Shown here one piece after another: positions 26,743 through 38,900 of a DNA stretch of 64,000 bases. Source of the DNA: Phocoena phocoena (lineage: Eukaryota > Chordata > Mammalia > Artiodactyla > Phocoenidae); contig NC_089221.1 in the NCBI RefSeq assembly GCF_963924675.1, forward strand, positions 7,623,851 to 7,687,850, given 5' to 3'. Positions within the stretch are counted from its first letter, which is position 1; each line of letters begins with the position of its first letter. The notes beneath the pieces were generated by a model. The model was not told the origin of the DNA. It ran no database searches and worked only from the letters and a program-made list of their open reading frames with translations. Position numbers and translations under genes: made by a program.

Positions 26743-27125
26743 ATTTTCTCTTTTTAAAGGAACAGATCTAATATGGAATCAGATTTGTTCTTCCCTATTA
26801 CAGTAGCTTCTTTGGTTGGAGAGCCCTGCAGAAAATACATGGACTCCCGTATTTTTTTTTTTTTGGCTGTGCTGGGTCTTCGTTTCTGTGCGAGCACTTT
26901 CTCTAGTTGTGGCAAGCGGGGGCCACTCTTCATCGCGGTGTGTGGGCCTCTCACCATCGCGGCCTCTCGTTGCGGAGCACAGGCTCCAGACAAGCAGGCT
27001 CAGTAGTTGTGGCTCACGGGCCCAGTTGCTCCGCAGCATGTGGGATCTTCCCAGACCAGGGCTCGAACCCGTGTCCCCTGCATTGGCAGGCAGATTCTCC
27101 ACCACTGCGCCACCAGGGAAGCCCC
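26743..27125 (-). mobile_element. SINE plus about 90 bp of 3'-flanking sequence inserted as a unit
   Basis: The SINE body is 26865-27124 on the minus strand, with its A tail seen as a T run at 26852-26864. Beyond the tail lie about 90 bp of non-SINE sequence (26759-26851) and a second, degenerate A-rich tail (26743-26758 in complement). The exact 15-bp duplication CTTAATTCTGTTTTT at 26728-26742 and 27126-27140 flanks the entire block, not the SINE alone. I infer a SINE transcript that read through into its source flank. Confidence 0.75.
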
Positions 27126-27141
27126 CTTAATTCTGTTTTTT

Positions 27142-27190
27142 AATGTTTAATTTTTATTTTATATTAGAGTACAGTTGATTTACACTGTTG
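27142..27190 (-). mobile_element. L1 3' end fragment
   Basis: 'TTTTATATTAGAGTACAGTTG' followed by 'ATTTACACTGTTGTG' is the reversed L1 3' UTR terminus. The adjacent SINE inserted next to its T-rich end. Confidence 0.6.
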
Positions 27191-27765
27191 TGTGCCACTA
27201 TCTTGGTAGAAGACAAAACATCAAAAACAAACATATTTCATGGCCAAAGATTTCTAAACTGCAACCAGGATATGATCAACATACTACTTTACCTAAATAG
27301 CTATTAGTGTTTTTTAAAAAATCTTACAAATTGAACTGATAGGATACATTTTCTAAGCAAGGAAACCAAGCCCCTCCTTCATTCTGCTTATGTCCCTCAT
27401 TTGGCATTCCTGCCTTAGAAGAGACAGAAACTGGAATAAATAGAAAAAAAAAGCCATGCAGGAAAAAAATCAATGCTGCGCTTCTATCGTAAAAGAATAG
27501 ATTGCTCCAGTGTACCATAATAACACCTTCCTGGAATTACATGGCCAGTAGATTAACTATGGTGGGGAAGAAAAAGAAAATAAAACTAAAATACCTAAAA
27601 ACTTATATTAGCCTTCTTAGAAACATTCATGATATTACTCTGGATTTGAAAACTGATGTTATCTTTTTTCATAAACCATAATTCTGTAAATTTAGACACA
27701 AATAAAGCCAAAATACATGAACATTTTGGAAAGACATTCAGTTTTTACATTTATAATCATATGTA

Positions 27766-27766
<1 letters not shown>

Positions 27767-27811
<45 letters not shown>
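27767..27811. repeat. (CA)n microsatellite
   Basis: About 22 uninterrupted CA units. Confidence 0.97.
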
Positions 27812-27815
<4 letters not shown>

Positions 27816-29158
27816 TCCAGTGACTACGTAGGAGATAGGCTACTCTTTCTTTAATATAATTTTTCTTTCATTAAACTGTTTTTAAATGTAATAATTGAAG
27901 TCAGTTTGCAATAAGAAAATGAAAGACTTGAAATGTTTTCTGAGTTCTTCGTATTGCAAAGTTTTAGAGACTAAAGTGCAAGATCGACTCAGGTCATCCA
28001 TCCCTGTGGTTTCCCCGCAGAGGAGACAAACCTTGATATGGGAGTGGAGATTCCAGTGTTAAATGTCGAAACACCAGGAACAGGACTGATATATTTCAGC
28101 AAAGAGTAAATCTACCACATTTGAACTGATTTCCTAGAACATGTGACTGTTCACAGATTTACCTGACGCATTTTCATAAATAATTTAAAATCTTAGCATC
28201 TGAAATATCAATAAATACGTCATCCTAAACTGGATAATAAGATTTTCCTTGGTTGAAAGCTAGTTCAGGGTGACCTGGAAAGAAGTGCCTCTATAATCAG
28301 TGATAGATTCAATTAAAGTTACTGCAAACTTTGCCAGTGCAAAGGGGAAGAAATCTAATTGCAAATCCCAATAACAGAAATCTCCTTGGGTTGGGCGTAA
28401 TATCTGGCAAAGCATCTAATAATCCTCTTCTTCTCTCCAAATTTCTCAAGGCTATCTGGAGTGTGTGGTCTTTGCACCTCACAAAAACAAACTTTACAGC
28501 AACACAGAAACATCCTAAGCTTCATGAGCCAAGGTTACAAAATTGCTGCAAAGACCAACTGGAAGACCAGTGAGGAAGGGCGCCAAGCCAGACCTTCTCA
28601 GGCTGAACCTCTCCACAAAAGCACCTGCACTGTCTTTGAAGCCACTCTGCAGTGCCAGCACCAGGGGCAGACAAATGAAGTGAAAGCCCAGCAGTCTTTG
28701 GTGCTCAATCATTCTGACAGATGACACAGGACGAGCAACAACATGCCCTTGCACAAGTGGAATTTTATTTGAGAGTCTAAAGTGTTAAGGGAAATAGGAC
28801 CCGTTAAGGCAGAAGAAAAACAAAACCATCATTTGTCTTTTATTCCCTCAGAATGGGCACCAAATGTACTCTGACAATGGCCCCATAAAGGTTCTCAATC
28901 CTCAGTGTCTCAGGTTTGTCCGCATTTTATATCTTAGCACGGGCCCGGTATGATGACCTTATTCCATTTCCCAAACCAAATATAGTGCCCAGAGTTAAGC
29001 AGGCTGAAGTTTCTGTACTAGCTCAGAAATGAGAACTGGAAAACTCCTGGGGCAGTATATCCCACATGAGAATATTTATTCCAATCAGCCTTCAGGATAC
29101 TCTGAATTTCCAGTATCTCCTCCAGACATTCTCATTAACCAGAAAGACTTACGTGATT

Positions 29159-29302
29159 CATAGCATCTAGTGCCTCAATGTGTCATGTCTATGGAGCATT
29201 TAATGTTTGCAGTATATCTAGTGTCTGCTGAGGATCTTGTGTTTGCAGAGCATTCAGAGTTTGTAGAACACCTTGTGTTTGCAGAGCATCTAGTGTGTGC
29301 TG
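29159..29302. repeat. 18-bp degenerate minisatellite beside the TSR3 exon
   Basis: Eight consecutive 18-bp units, the last six clear: 29195 AGCATTTAATGTTTGCAG, 29213, 29231 AGGATCTTGTGTTTGCAG, 29249, 29267 AACACCTTGTGTTTGCAG and 29285 AGCATCTAGTGTGTGCTG. The array ends 53 bp from the SEMA5A splice donor. A plus-strand open frame here (29170-29553) with an EHLVFA-like hexapeptide repeat is a by-product of the 18-bp period. Confidence 0.85.
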
Positions 29303-29355
29303 ACTCTGGACTCCCAGCTCTAGTCTGTGGGCTGGGGATGAGGAGGGCTACTCAC

Positions 29356-29503
29356 CACACTACAGCCCGCACAGTCAGGACCATTCTCGCAGGTTCTGCG
29401 GCGAGCTTGAATGCCGCCTCCACACTGTGCTGTGCACCGTTCCCAGGGACCCCAGCCTGTCCAGAACATGTGTGGGGGGCACAGCAGATGCTCATTGCAG
29501 TAT
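29356..29503 (-). CDS. SEMA5A: SEMA5A internal exon, end of TSR2 and third TSR
   Basis: A 148-nt exon: one base completing AGA (Arg), then 49 codons starting YCNEHLLCPP, passing WTGWGPWERC, CGGG and RRRTCENG, and ending CAGCSV in phase 0. It closes the second TSR and supplies most of the third. The third repeat keeps WxxWxxWxxC, but the residue before its second cysteine is Gln (CTAQCG), so it lacks the O-fucose acceptor seen in TSR2. The acceptor is strong (CTCATTACAG, AG at 29505-29504). The donor is GTGAGT from 29355 down, preceded by GTGTG, so a shifted donor two bases earlier is conceivable but would break frame. The next SEMA5A exon is not visible in the remaining 29 kb. An 18-bp minisatellite begins about 50 bp inside the downstream intron. 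Confidence 0.94.
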
Positions 29504-30499
29504 CTGTAATGAGGAAACCAAGAGGAAAAAAGCAAGGGTTTAGTGGAACGTGAGGCCACAGGCTTTCCACTCTCTGGCCCTGCACGGAATGTTGAACCCA
29601 TGGGCATGCTCCGCGTGAGGGGCGTTTCGTGTTCTGGGTGGTCACCCAGGGAAGGAGGCGGATGTGGCGCTGGCCATGCTGTGTGTGCACAGACAATGGG
29701 ATGCGGAGGAGACAATGAAAAAATGTGAGACTCACAATGCAGGATGGATCTTCCTGTGCAGCCAATTAGAGGAGAAACAAACAAAAATCCCTTCAAACAG
29801 ACACTCAAAAAATGAGAACACATAGAAAATACCTAAGTAGGGCATGTATCTTCTAAACATAAACACTGAAAGATAAAGTAGGTTATGAATATAAAGGCAG
29901 CAAATTGTATTTGGAATTCATTTCTCATCCTCGAATCGAATAAGGCCCATAATCCTACTAATATAAGTCAAAGAAAAGTTAGTCTAATTTTAGCATGAAG
30001 CTTCAAGTCACATACTGCTAAGTTATTGTATTTTTAAATTTATTTGTAGACACTCAGAATGATGTCCAGCTACTTTAATTTAGATGACCACCTGTTACCC
30101 AAAAAGAGTTGAAGTACTATTGACAATTAGTCCAATTTTTTAGTGATTGACTATACTTCTACATGTACATTCATACTGCCAATTTTTAGCCAAATATACA
30201 TGGCCTTCCTTAGCCTTAGAAGGATCAAATTTCTCCTCGTCTTTAATGCTACAAGTGAAATAAAGGGAAGTGAGGGAAACAAACAAAAAATAAGAAGGAA
30301 ACAATCTGGCAAGGTGCAGGTTTACAGCTCATTAGGGAAGAAGATGTTATTCTGAATGTAGCCAAACTTAGTGAGACACATTTGGCAATTGTGTCTCGCT
30401 AAGTGCTCAAAATCACAAAGAGTACTTCCCTATCACAGGTGTGTCCAACCTGAAATGCATACAGGGAAACAGACCCAAGTCCAGGATGTGCAGGATAGA

Positions 30500-31195
30500 A
30501 CACACTATCTTTATTTCCTTATTGAAGTAGACTTAATTTACAATGTGGTGTTAATTTCAGATGTATAGCAAAGTGATTCAGTTTATATATATATATATGA
30601 TATACATTATATATATATTTTTTCATATTCTTTTCCATTATTGTTTATTACAAGATATTGAATATAGTTCCCTGTGCTATACAGTAGGTCCTTTTTTTTT
30701 TAACCTATTTTATATGTAGTACTGTGTATATGTTAATCCCAAACTCCTAATTTCTCTCTCCTCCCTTTCCCTTTTGGTAACCCAAGTTTGTTTTCTATGT
30801 CTGTGAGTCTTTTTCTGTTTTGTAAATAAGTTCATTTGTACCATATTTTAGATTCGGCATGTAAGTGATATCATAAGGTATTTGTCTTTCTTTCTGACTT
30901 ACTTCACTTAGTATGATAATCTCTAGGCCCATCCATGTTGCTAGAAATTGCATTATTTCATTGTTTTTTATGGCTGTGTAGTATTCCATTGTATATGTAT
31001 ACAACATCTTCTTTATCCATTCATCTGTCCATGGACACTTAGTCTGCTTCCATGCCTTGGCTATTGTAAATAGTGCTGCTATGGGGGTGCATGTATCTTT
31101 TTGAATTAGAGGTTTTCTCCTGGATATATGCCCCAGAGTGGGATTGCTGGATCATATAGCAATTCTTTTTTTATTTTTTTAAGGACATTCCATAG
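30500..31195 (-). mobile_element. L1 3' end
   Basis: In complement the order is the end of L1 ORF2 and the 3' UTR. An open stretch at 30795-31007 encodes the familiar ORF2 C-terminal region (starting MLYTYTMEYYTAIKNNE). The element is 5'-truncated near 31195. An AT microsatellite (about 30583-30620) lies in the 3' UTR. The reading frame is well kept, suggesting moderate age. Confidence 0.88.
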
Positions 31196-31503
31196 TCAGA
31201 AAACGCTATCTTAATGAGCAAAAAAATAGAGGTAAACAGCTGATTTCCAGAATGTAAGAGAGGTAATTCGGGGAACGTAGTTTCCTGACAGCAAATGTTG
31301 ATACGATTCAACCATCTTCCCATCAAACCAGGGACATTTAATGAACAATGTGATGGATTCCGTAACAGGTACAGCCATGAAAAGCAAGAAGCCAGGCCAA
31401 GCTGAAGGGAGTCAACAGGATGAAGCACAGTGAGCACCAGTGGGCATCCTGGAAAAGAACAGAAGGTAGGAGTGGGAAGAGTGAAGTAAAAAGGGGATTG
31501 AGG

Positions 31504-31701
31504 GGCTTCCCTGGTGGCACAGTGGTTGAGAGTCCGCCTGCCAATGCAGGGGACACGGGTTCGTGCCCCGGTCCGGGAGGATCCCACATTCCGCGGAGCG
31601 GCTGGGCCCGTGAGCCACGGACGCTGAGCCTGCGCGTCCGGAGCCTGTGCTCCGCAATGGGAGAGGCCACAACAGTGAGAGGCCCGCGTACCACGAAAGA
31701 A
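31504..31701 (+). mobile_element. CHR-type SINE
   Basis: 'GGCTTCCCTGGTGGCACAG' to 'GAGAGGCCCGCGTACCACG' and an A-rich tail. Direct repeats of 16 bp at 31488-31503 and 31702-31717 with one mismatch. Confidence 0.96.
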
Positions 31702-34700
31702 AAAAAGGTGATTGAGGAGAAGTGAATAGAAAAAGGCAAAAGGAGTGGAATGATGTATCTTTACATGAATAGGGTGGAAGAATTTGAACTTTATTTGCAA
31801 GGAAGCAAGGAAATCCCACCAAGCTCCAGAGACAAAATAGCACTGTCAGAGTTAGAGTGAAGACTGGACAACAGGAGTTGATGTCTCCTCATCCTGCTGG
31901 CGCTGGAGCCCCTGAGGTGAGAGGAGCTCTCCATGCCTGAGCGAGGGGTCTGAGCCTCCAAAGGCTCAGGGTGAGGGGTCACATGCAGGACAAGTTTCTG
32001 GAGCAGATGCCGGCCAGGAGGGCATAGATGCCAGCCACCTGAGGGAGAGATAGCCCAAGGTGAACAAAGAGGGTGGTGATGGCAAGGGAAGGGACGGGAC
32101 ATCACATCCACGGCGTCTGGTAGAATGGGAAAAGATGGCAGCCGTGTGGACTACAGAAAAGCAAATAAGTAAACAGCAGAGTCCAAAGTCAGCCTCTCAA
32201 ATGTAAGGAGGAGGCATGCTTACTTCTAGGGAGAGAGGGTTGATATCTCACAGCGGAAGGAGCCTTCAGAGAGTCGAGAACCAATCAGGAAAATGGTTAG
32301 GTCTCTAACTCTCCACATGAAAAAGTAGCCAGTGCAACTGAATACTTATCACTCTTCCTTGTGTGCTTGATTGTTTAAGACAGATCTGGGAGCTCAGGAC
32401 TCTGGACAGTTTCACATGTGGGAAGGAAGGGGAAGGAGGCTTCTAATTAAGAGAGTGTGACCTCTAGATAGAAGAGCCAAAACAACACTGAGGACACAAT
32501 AGATGAAAAGCATCTGACCTCAGGAAGCCTGTGCAGATGTGTAGAGTTACCATAAGTAAAGCAAAGCATCCTGACTCCTTAGTGATTATTAGCATACACG
32601 TTGGTGCAAGGATTGTTCTGTGAGGCAACTGCCATTTGTTTTAAGAACGCATTTGGAAGAAGTAAGTCAAGAAAGCTCAGAACATCAGAACTTTCAGCAT
32701 TTAATTCAAAATATCCATGTGTAGCTTCTCTCATTGTGGATAGAAGGCCACCTCCTGTTTCCAAGGTGATTTTGCCCATATTTAAAAAGGAGTCCTTGAC
32801 TCCTTGACATGAATTTCAGTTTGCAGAAACAAAAACAAACCAACAATAAGAGTAGGGAGGGCAAAGGAAAATCTTACCAAAAATACTTATAAAACCCTCG
32901 ACTTTTAATAAAAGGCACAGCAACTGAGCTCCCACTTCCCCACAGCAAAATAAATCATAATGCATAAATCCTTTCTCATCTCTGCCTAGAGCAGGCCCTC
33001 CCTTGAACACGCTCAGCGTATTATTACAGCTGAAAGTCCACAGCTGGATAATTTGGTAACTGCGTGTAGCATAGAAATTTCAACCAGTGTTGTAAATGAT
33101 TTACTTGGCCTCATTTTTAGGTGGTCAACAATGTGCTTTCCCCCCTTCTCTTTCTCTTTCTATAGTAGTCCCATGACAAAAGGCACACCAGGATATGTGA
33201 CTGTCGCCCTCTGCAAGGGAGGTCAGAGGGAACTAGAAATTGCCAGTTTGTCCCTTTATGTCTGGATTTCACTCACGAATTCAACCTGGGAGAGTCTGCT
33301 CAGAGGCTAAGCCCTTACAAGCTCCTAACTCTGGATTCTCTGCAATTTCAAGGAAGTACTGTCCCTCTGCCCCCCTAACTCCTTCACCCAACAAACACGT
33401 GCCACTGAGAGACGTACCTCTTGTTAAACTCCTGATTGGGCCTCTAGTGTCACAAACAACAGTGGGCGTCTAAACTTAGTTACTCTGGTGACTCTGGGTG
33501 TGCAAGGATTTTTATTAATTTATGGATAAAATAGCTACACAGTAGACCAGCCACTGGCTCCTCATTCTCTAGTCCTTAACACACAGCTGGCTTTTACCAA
33601 ATGATAAGCTAAACAGTTTTGAAATTTTATTTGCTCTCCTGGACCTCTAGCTTCTTAAAGCACTGACAGTCACAGATACATTTCATGATGCATTAAAAAT
33701 TAAGATTTTAATTTTACCCATGACTACTCATTCTCATTTTGCATTTAAAAATGAATTAATAGCCCAGCAATATTTCTCCATAAATTATCCCTTTTTCCAC
33801 AAACCTAGTCTCTGTGAAGAGCATTGCCTTTCACAATCCTGTATAGACTAGACTTTCAATAACGTATCATGTTCCTTGTCCTATTTCTTTATGCTACAGA
33901 TTGTGTTCTGATGTGGTTCAATCCACGTTGGTTTCTCACTGAAACCTCTGTTAGCCTGAACCAATCAGAGCACTGTTAGAACTATTTTCTTCTCAGTTCG
34001 CCTTTAAGTGATTGTTCCTTGGCTGGGCCACACTGGGATAATGGAAACTTTTGTGGCACCAGAGAAACTGTACATGTATTGAGTCCTCCATAATATTATT
34101 TTTTACCCCAAGGGAAAGCTAAGGGAACCAGTAGGATAGTGATGATAATGACTTGCAAAGAGCATCACTTTGGTTCATCACAGGATTAAGTAAACTTGCC
34201 CATGAAGACGAAGAAAAATCATATAATAAACCCCCTTGGTTCCTGGGTCTCTTAACTTTGGTAATGCAGTGGAAAGACTCAAGCATGGTTTTCATGAGCC
34301 TTGCTTCCTGGAATTCACATCCTGTGTAAACCCCTCCCACTCAGGGTGGGTGGGACCTGGGACTTGTTTCTAACCAATAGAATATGGCAAAGATGACAGG
34401 CTGTCACTCCCATGAATATGCTACATAACAGTGTAATGTCCTTCTTTCAAGAAATTCTCTCCCTTGCTGGCTCTGAAGTAGTAAGCAGTCAGATGCGAAA
34501 GGCCCAGGTGGCAAGGAATTGTGGGCAGTTTCTGGATAACAGCTTCAGTCCAATGACATGGAAGGAACTGAATGTGGCTGACGACTATGGGATTTAGGAA
34601 GCAGTCTCCTCCCCTCTCCTACTGAGCCTCAGATGTGACCATGGCCACAGTCTACACCTTGGTGCACCCTTGTGAGATCCTGAAGCAAAGGACCCAGGTA

Positions 34701-35004
34701 AGCCCTGTCCAGACTATGAAACCACAGAAACTGTGAGCCAATAAAGCATGTGGTGTTTTAGGCAGCTAAGTGTGAAGTAATATTATTATGAATGACAACT
34801 AAGACAGATCTTGGCACCTAGGCATGTGGTGCTACTGTAAGAAATATCTAAAAATATGAAAGAGGCTTCAGGACTAGAGAATGAGTAGAAGCAAGCAGAA
34901 TTTTGAAAAGCATGGTAGAGAAAACCCAAATCACCTTGAACAGACTGTTGGTATACATGTAGACTTTGAGGATGCTGCCAGTGAAGGTTTAGAAGGAGAT
35001 AAAA

Positions 35005-35857
35005 TAAAGAGTAAAGCTCAACAACAACAAAGCAAACCCAATTAGAAACTGGGCAAAGGCCTAGACATTTTAAAAAAAGGTATACAGATGGCCAATCAGC
35101 ACATGAGAAGATGCTCAACATCATTCGTCTTAGGGAAATGTAAATCAAAACAACAATGAGACACTATACTTGCTAGGATGGCTATAATCAAAAAATGAAA
35201 AATAACAGGTGTTGGCAAGGATGTAGAGAAAGTGGAACACTTGTACATAGCTGGTAGGGATGTAAGTGATGAAGCCAATGTAGAAAACAATTTTGCAGTT
35301 GCTCTAAAAGCTAAACATGGAATTAATATATGACCTAGCAATTCTATACATATATATACACACACACTCCTACATATATATATATACACAAAAGAACTGA
35401 AACAAGGACTTGAACAGATACTTGCATGCCAGTGTTCATGGCAGCATCATTCACAGTATCCAAGAGGTAGAAATAACCCAAATGCCAACTGAGAGGTAAA
35501 TGGGTAAACACAATATGATGTAGCCATGCAGGAGAATATTATTCAGCCTTTAAAAAGCAATGAAGTTCTTATACACGCTACAACATGAATGAACTTTGAA
35601 AACAATATGCTAAGTGAAATAAGCCAGACATAAAAATATTGTATGATTCTACTTATATGAAATCTCCTAAATAGGTAAATTTATAGATTAAAGGTTATCA
35701 GGGGTCGGAAGGAGGAAATAATAGGGAGTTATTGCTTTTTGGTTTCAGAGTCCCTGTTTGGGGTGATACAAAAGTTTTGGAAATAGTGTTATGGTTGTAC
35801 AATACTGTAAATGTAATTATGCCACTGAATTGAGCAGTTAAAAATGGCGAATTTTAT

Positions 35858-35913
<56 letters not shown>

Positions 35914-35935
35914 TTAGCTCAATAAAGAAACTAAA
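35005..35935 (+). mobile_element. L1 3' end inserted in the MaLR internal region
   Basis: 'GCAAAGGCCTAGACATTT', 'TGCTCAACATCATTCG', 'GTGGAACACTTGTACATAGC', 'GAATATTATTCAGCC' and 'AAGTGAAATAAGCCAG' follow L1 ORF2 order to a 3' end with AATAAA at about 35920. Broken by many stops. Confidence 0.8.
35858..35911. repeat. (TA)n microsatellite
   Basis: About 26 uninterrupted TA units inside the L1 3' UTR. It is likely to be polymorphic and hard to assemble. Confidence 0.97.
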
Positions 35936-38900
35936 AGAAGATAGGATCATATTATTAGAAGCTAGAAGAAGGGAGACCCTTGTCATACAACGAAGAGAGC
36001 TTCCAAATTTGTTACCGCAGTTATATGGAAAGAGAGACTTGGGTTATATAGCTAAGGAAATTTCCAAGCAAAGTGTTGAAGGTGCCACCTGCTTTCTTCT
36101 TGCTGCTTATAGTAAAATGTGGAAGGAAAAATAATTGAGGGAAGCAATAGTAAATGGAAAGAAACAGGTCTGGATGGTTTTGGAAATTCTTGGCCTCTCC
36201 TGATGGCAAAAGACGCTAAAACGAAGAAGCAGCTTCTGAGCACTGTCAGGAAAGGTGGACATAGAGTAAAAAGCTGAGGGTGTGACTGTACAACCTTTTG
36301 TTAAAACCTCAGAAACATCAAAAGATCAGAGTAGTGTTCAGTCATACAAGGAGTCCTTTCAAAAGATCAAGAGCAAGAGTCGCAGATCCTTTCAGTCACA
36401 AGCAAGCTGGAGGGTGTTGTCCCTCAGCCGTCTCAGCAGGAACCCCAGGTAGAGAAGGGCTATCTCAAAAAGATCTATGGGTGTAGATCTCTTCAGCGGA
36501 GTAAACCCCAAGGAAATTCACAGAAGACTTATAGAGTTTATTTCAGCAAAAAGATCGCCAGCTTAGACTGAAATGTATGGAGAAAGTACAGATGAAATGA
36601 GGCTGTTGGAAACCCAGACTTGTCCTGGCAGGAATCAGGCTGATTAAACTGCCCAGCTGGAAGCACATGCTACCTTTCATGAGAAAGGAAGGATGATTCA
36701 GGAAACAGAAGTGAGAGTCCAGAACACAGAGCTAAGAATTGTGGAGAATCATGGCCAAGCTTTGAAACTTAATCAAGCAACTCCATACACTTGTCTGAAT
36801 AGATTTCAGAATTTCAATGGAAATTTCTTTGTACTTTCCATTTCCCCCCTTTTTCAACAGGACTATCTGTAGCTGTAACCCTTTGCCTGTCCCACCATGG
36901 GTTCACTGGGTGTGTTGGTGGCAGATAACGTGTCTCTCATTTTAAAGATGGACAGACTGAGATGAACTACACCCAGGAAGGCTCATTCACATATGGGTCT
37001 GACTTAAATAAGGTTCTGGACTTTGGGGAAATGATTGAATGGTATAAAATTTTGTGGAAACTTGGGAGGGCAGAAATGCATTTTGTACACGGCAGGGACA
37101 CATAATCGATGCTGGCAGATAAACTATATGGTGATCCCAATGATCCCTGCCCTTCTGATGTTCATATCCCGTGTAATGTACCCCTCTTGATTGAGGACTG
37201 GGTCTGTAACTTTCTTCTAGCCAATAGAATATGGAATGGTGGAGGTTTGTCGCCTTTGTGATGGCATTACATAGGAGAGTGATGTCCATTTTGCAAGGAG
37301 ATTCTCTTCCTTGCTGGATTTGAGGAAGAAAATGACCATATTGGGAAGGCTCACTTGGCAAGAAACTGAGGACCGTCTCAGGCTGACAACTAGTGAGACG
37401 CTGAGATCCCAGACTGACAGCCCACAAGGCACTGAATGCTGATAACAGTCACATGATCTTGGAAGTAAATCCTTCCCCAGCTGAGCCTCAGATGAGACCA
37501 CAGCTCTGGCTAAGCAGAGAGCCCAGATGAGTCATGTAGGAACTCCTGGTCCACTGAGACTTGAGTTAATAAATGTGTGTTGCCTTAAGCCATTAAGTTT
37601 TTGTCACACAGCAGGAGAAAACAAATACAGACAATGACATTTGCATTTTGATAATATTTATACACAGAGATCCATTGCTTCATCCTTGCTGGTAGCCTTT
37701 TTAGGAGTCAGTGCTTCTATTCAGTTTCTGCTACTCAAGAAAATCATTTTCCAGGAAGTTTCAGAACAGAAAAACAAAATGCCCATGCCTTTTAAAGTAC
37801 AGCTAGAATATAAGTTACATATTTTCTTTATCCATTATGTAGAAAAAATGATGTAGCTATTTCTGAGATCTCTGTTGCAATAAAGCTCTCATTGAATTTT
37901 TCATATATTGGAGATTTTATCCCAAATCAAAAGTCACTGACTGTAGTCCTAACATTAACTTCGGGACTTTGCCAGGAGAGCCAATTTATTCATTTGTGGC
38001 CACTCAGGAGTTCTTTATGGTTGATGGTGTTCAAATAAACACAATGTGATTTTATTAATGATTGTGTATGTCTAGTCCGTCGTCTTTTGTACCTTCTCAG
38101 GGAGACAAGGCTCTCCTTTAATCTCGAGTTTAGTTCTCAAATTTCCCTTTTTTCAGAATCAGAATGGTATTTCTTTATGTTACTTAGGTAGAGAGACTTC
38201 CTGCATAACATGGCAAAGAAACCTAAGAACCGTTTGTTTGTGAAGACTAAGAAACTGATATCGTGTGTTTGTCTTTTCTAGTTTTCATTATTTTTTTGAA
38301 TGCGCCCTAGAAAGGCAGTTCCAAAGGGAGACTTCCCCGGGCCACAGGCCTTGTTCTTATCATCCAGGCGTCTCTTACTTAAGTCCCAATGTTCCCTTCT
38401 TAAGCAAATATTCATCTAGCCCAAATGAGTGTTTCTTCTGTAAAATAAGAATATTTTACGTGTAAGTTCCCCAAACACATTAGCCATCCTGATCTCTTTC
38501 TGAAAATGAAGCTTTATGAACACTTGTAAATGGATACAGAACATACACCTATGTTAACCACAGAATTAACCAGCTTCTTCCTTCCTGCGTGCTCAGCCTG
38601 GGAAAGGTGATAACAGGTGTGAGGTTGTGGAGGTGCCGTGATTTTAGGAGTGGCTTCGCACAGATGAAGGCGACTTTGCCTGAATGGGCTCTATTACGTG
38701 ACAACGTATAGCATTTTACAACTTCCAACCAATTTAAATCTTATAACCCTGGGAAATAGCAGGGAGACAACTTCCCCATAATCGACGTTCTCACTTATCA
38801 ACTGGCGTCAGATTGGAAATGACAAGCTTATGCAAGTCTGTCACTGGGGGCTACTACAAAAGCGACCAACCCTGCTTTGTAAAAGTCATCCTTCATTTTT

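Larger units (their letters stand above)
1..29355 (-). other. SEMA5A: SEMA5A intron downstream of the TSR3 exon (partial)
   Basis: More than 29 kb of intron in gene orientation. The next exon lies outside the window: I looked for the WTPWTP-type motif expected in the following TSR region and did not find it in the minus-strand translations. Repeats are listed separately. Stretches without anything I can name: 1-930, 7.0-8.3, 9.1-9.4, 9.8-10.4, 10.9-13.2, 13.45-14.6, 14.8-15.9, 16.0-16.7, 17.0-17.6, 18.0-19.5, 19.6-22.4, 22.6-23.4, 24.5-25.3, 26.1-26.7 and 27.85-29.15 kb. Confidence 0.8.
34283..37629 (+). mobile_element. MaLR-type LTR retrotransposon with both LTRs, non-coding relic
   Basis: Two related LTRs lie in the same orientation. 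The 5' LTR is about 34283-34806 and the 3' LTR about 37117-37629. Both contain 'CCAATAGAATATGG', 'CTCCCTTGCTGG' or 'CTTCCTTGCTGG', 'GAGCCTCAGATG', 'AATAAA' near the end and a terminal ACA. Sequence just after the 5' LTR ('GATCTTGGCACC', then 'CCTTGAACAGACTGTTGGTA') matches what I know of the MLT1-class internal start. 35935-37116 continues as MaLR-internal-like sequence. A later L1 (about 35005-35935) interrupts it. No open viral-type frame is present. Outer boundaries are approximate. Confidence 0.65.

Noticed and set aside
29170..29553. 127-codon plus-strand frame with hexapeptide repeats
   Set aside because: The repeats arise from the 18-bp minisatellite, and the rest is antisense to the SEMA5A TSR3 exon.
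30795..31007. Functional L1 ORF2 gene
   Set aside because: Only the last 70 codons of ORF2 remain. The element is 5'-truncated and cannot be autonomous.
31171..31843. Long minus-strand frames (133-209 codons)
   Set aside because: They are translations of the antisense of a CHR SINE, which is stop-poor in several frames. The same peptides recur at every SINE copy.
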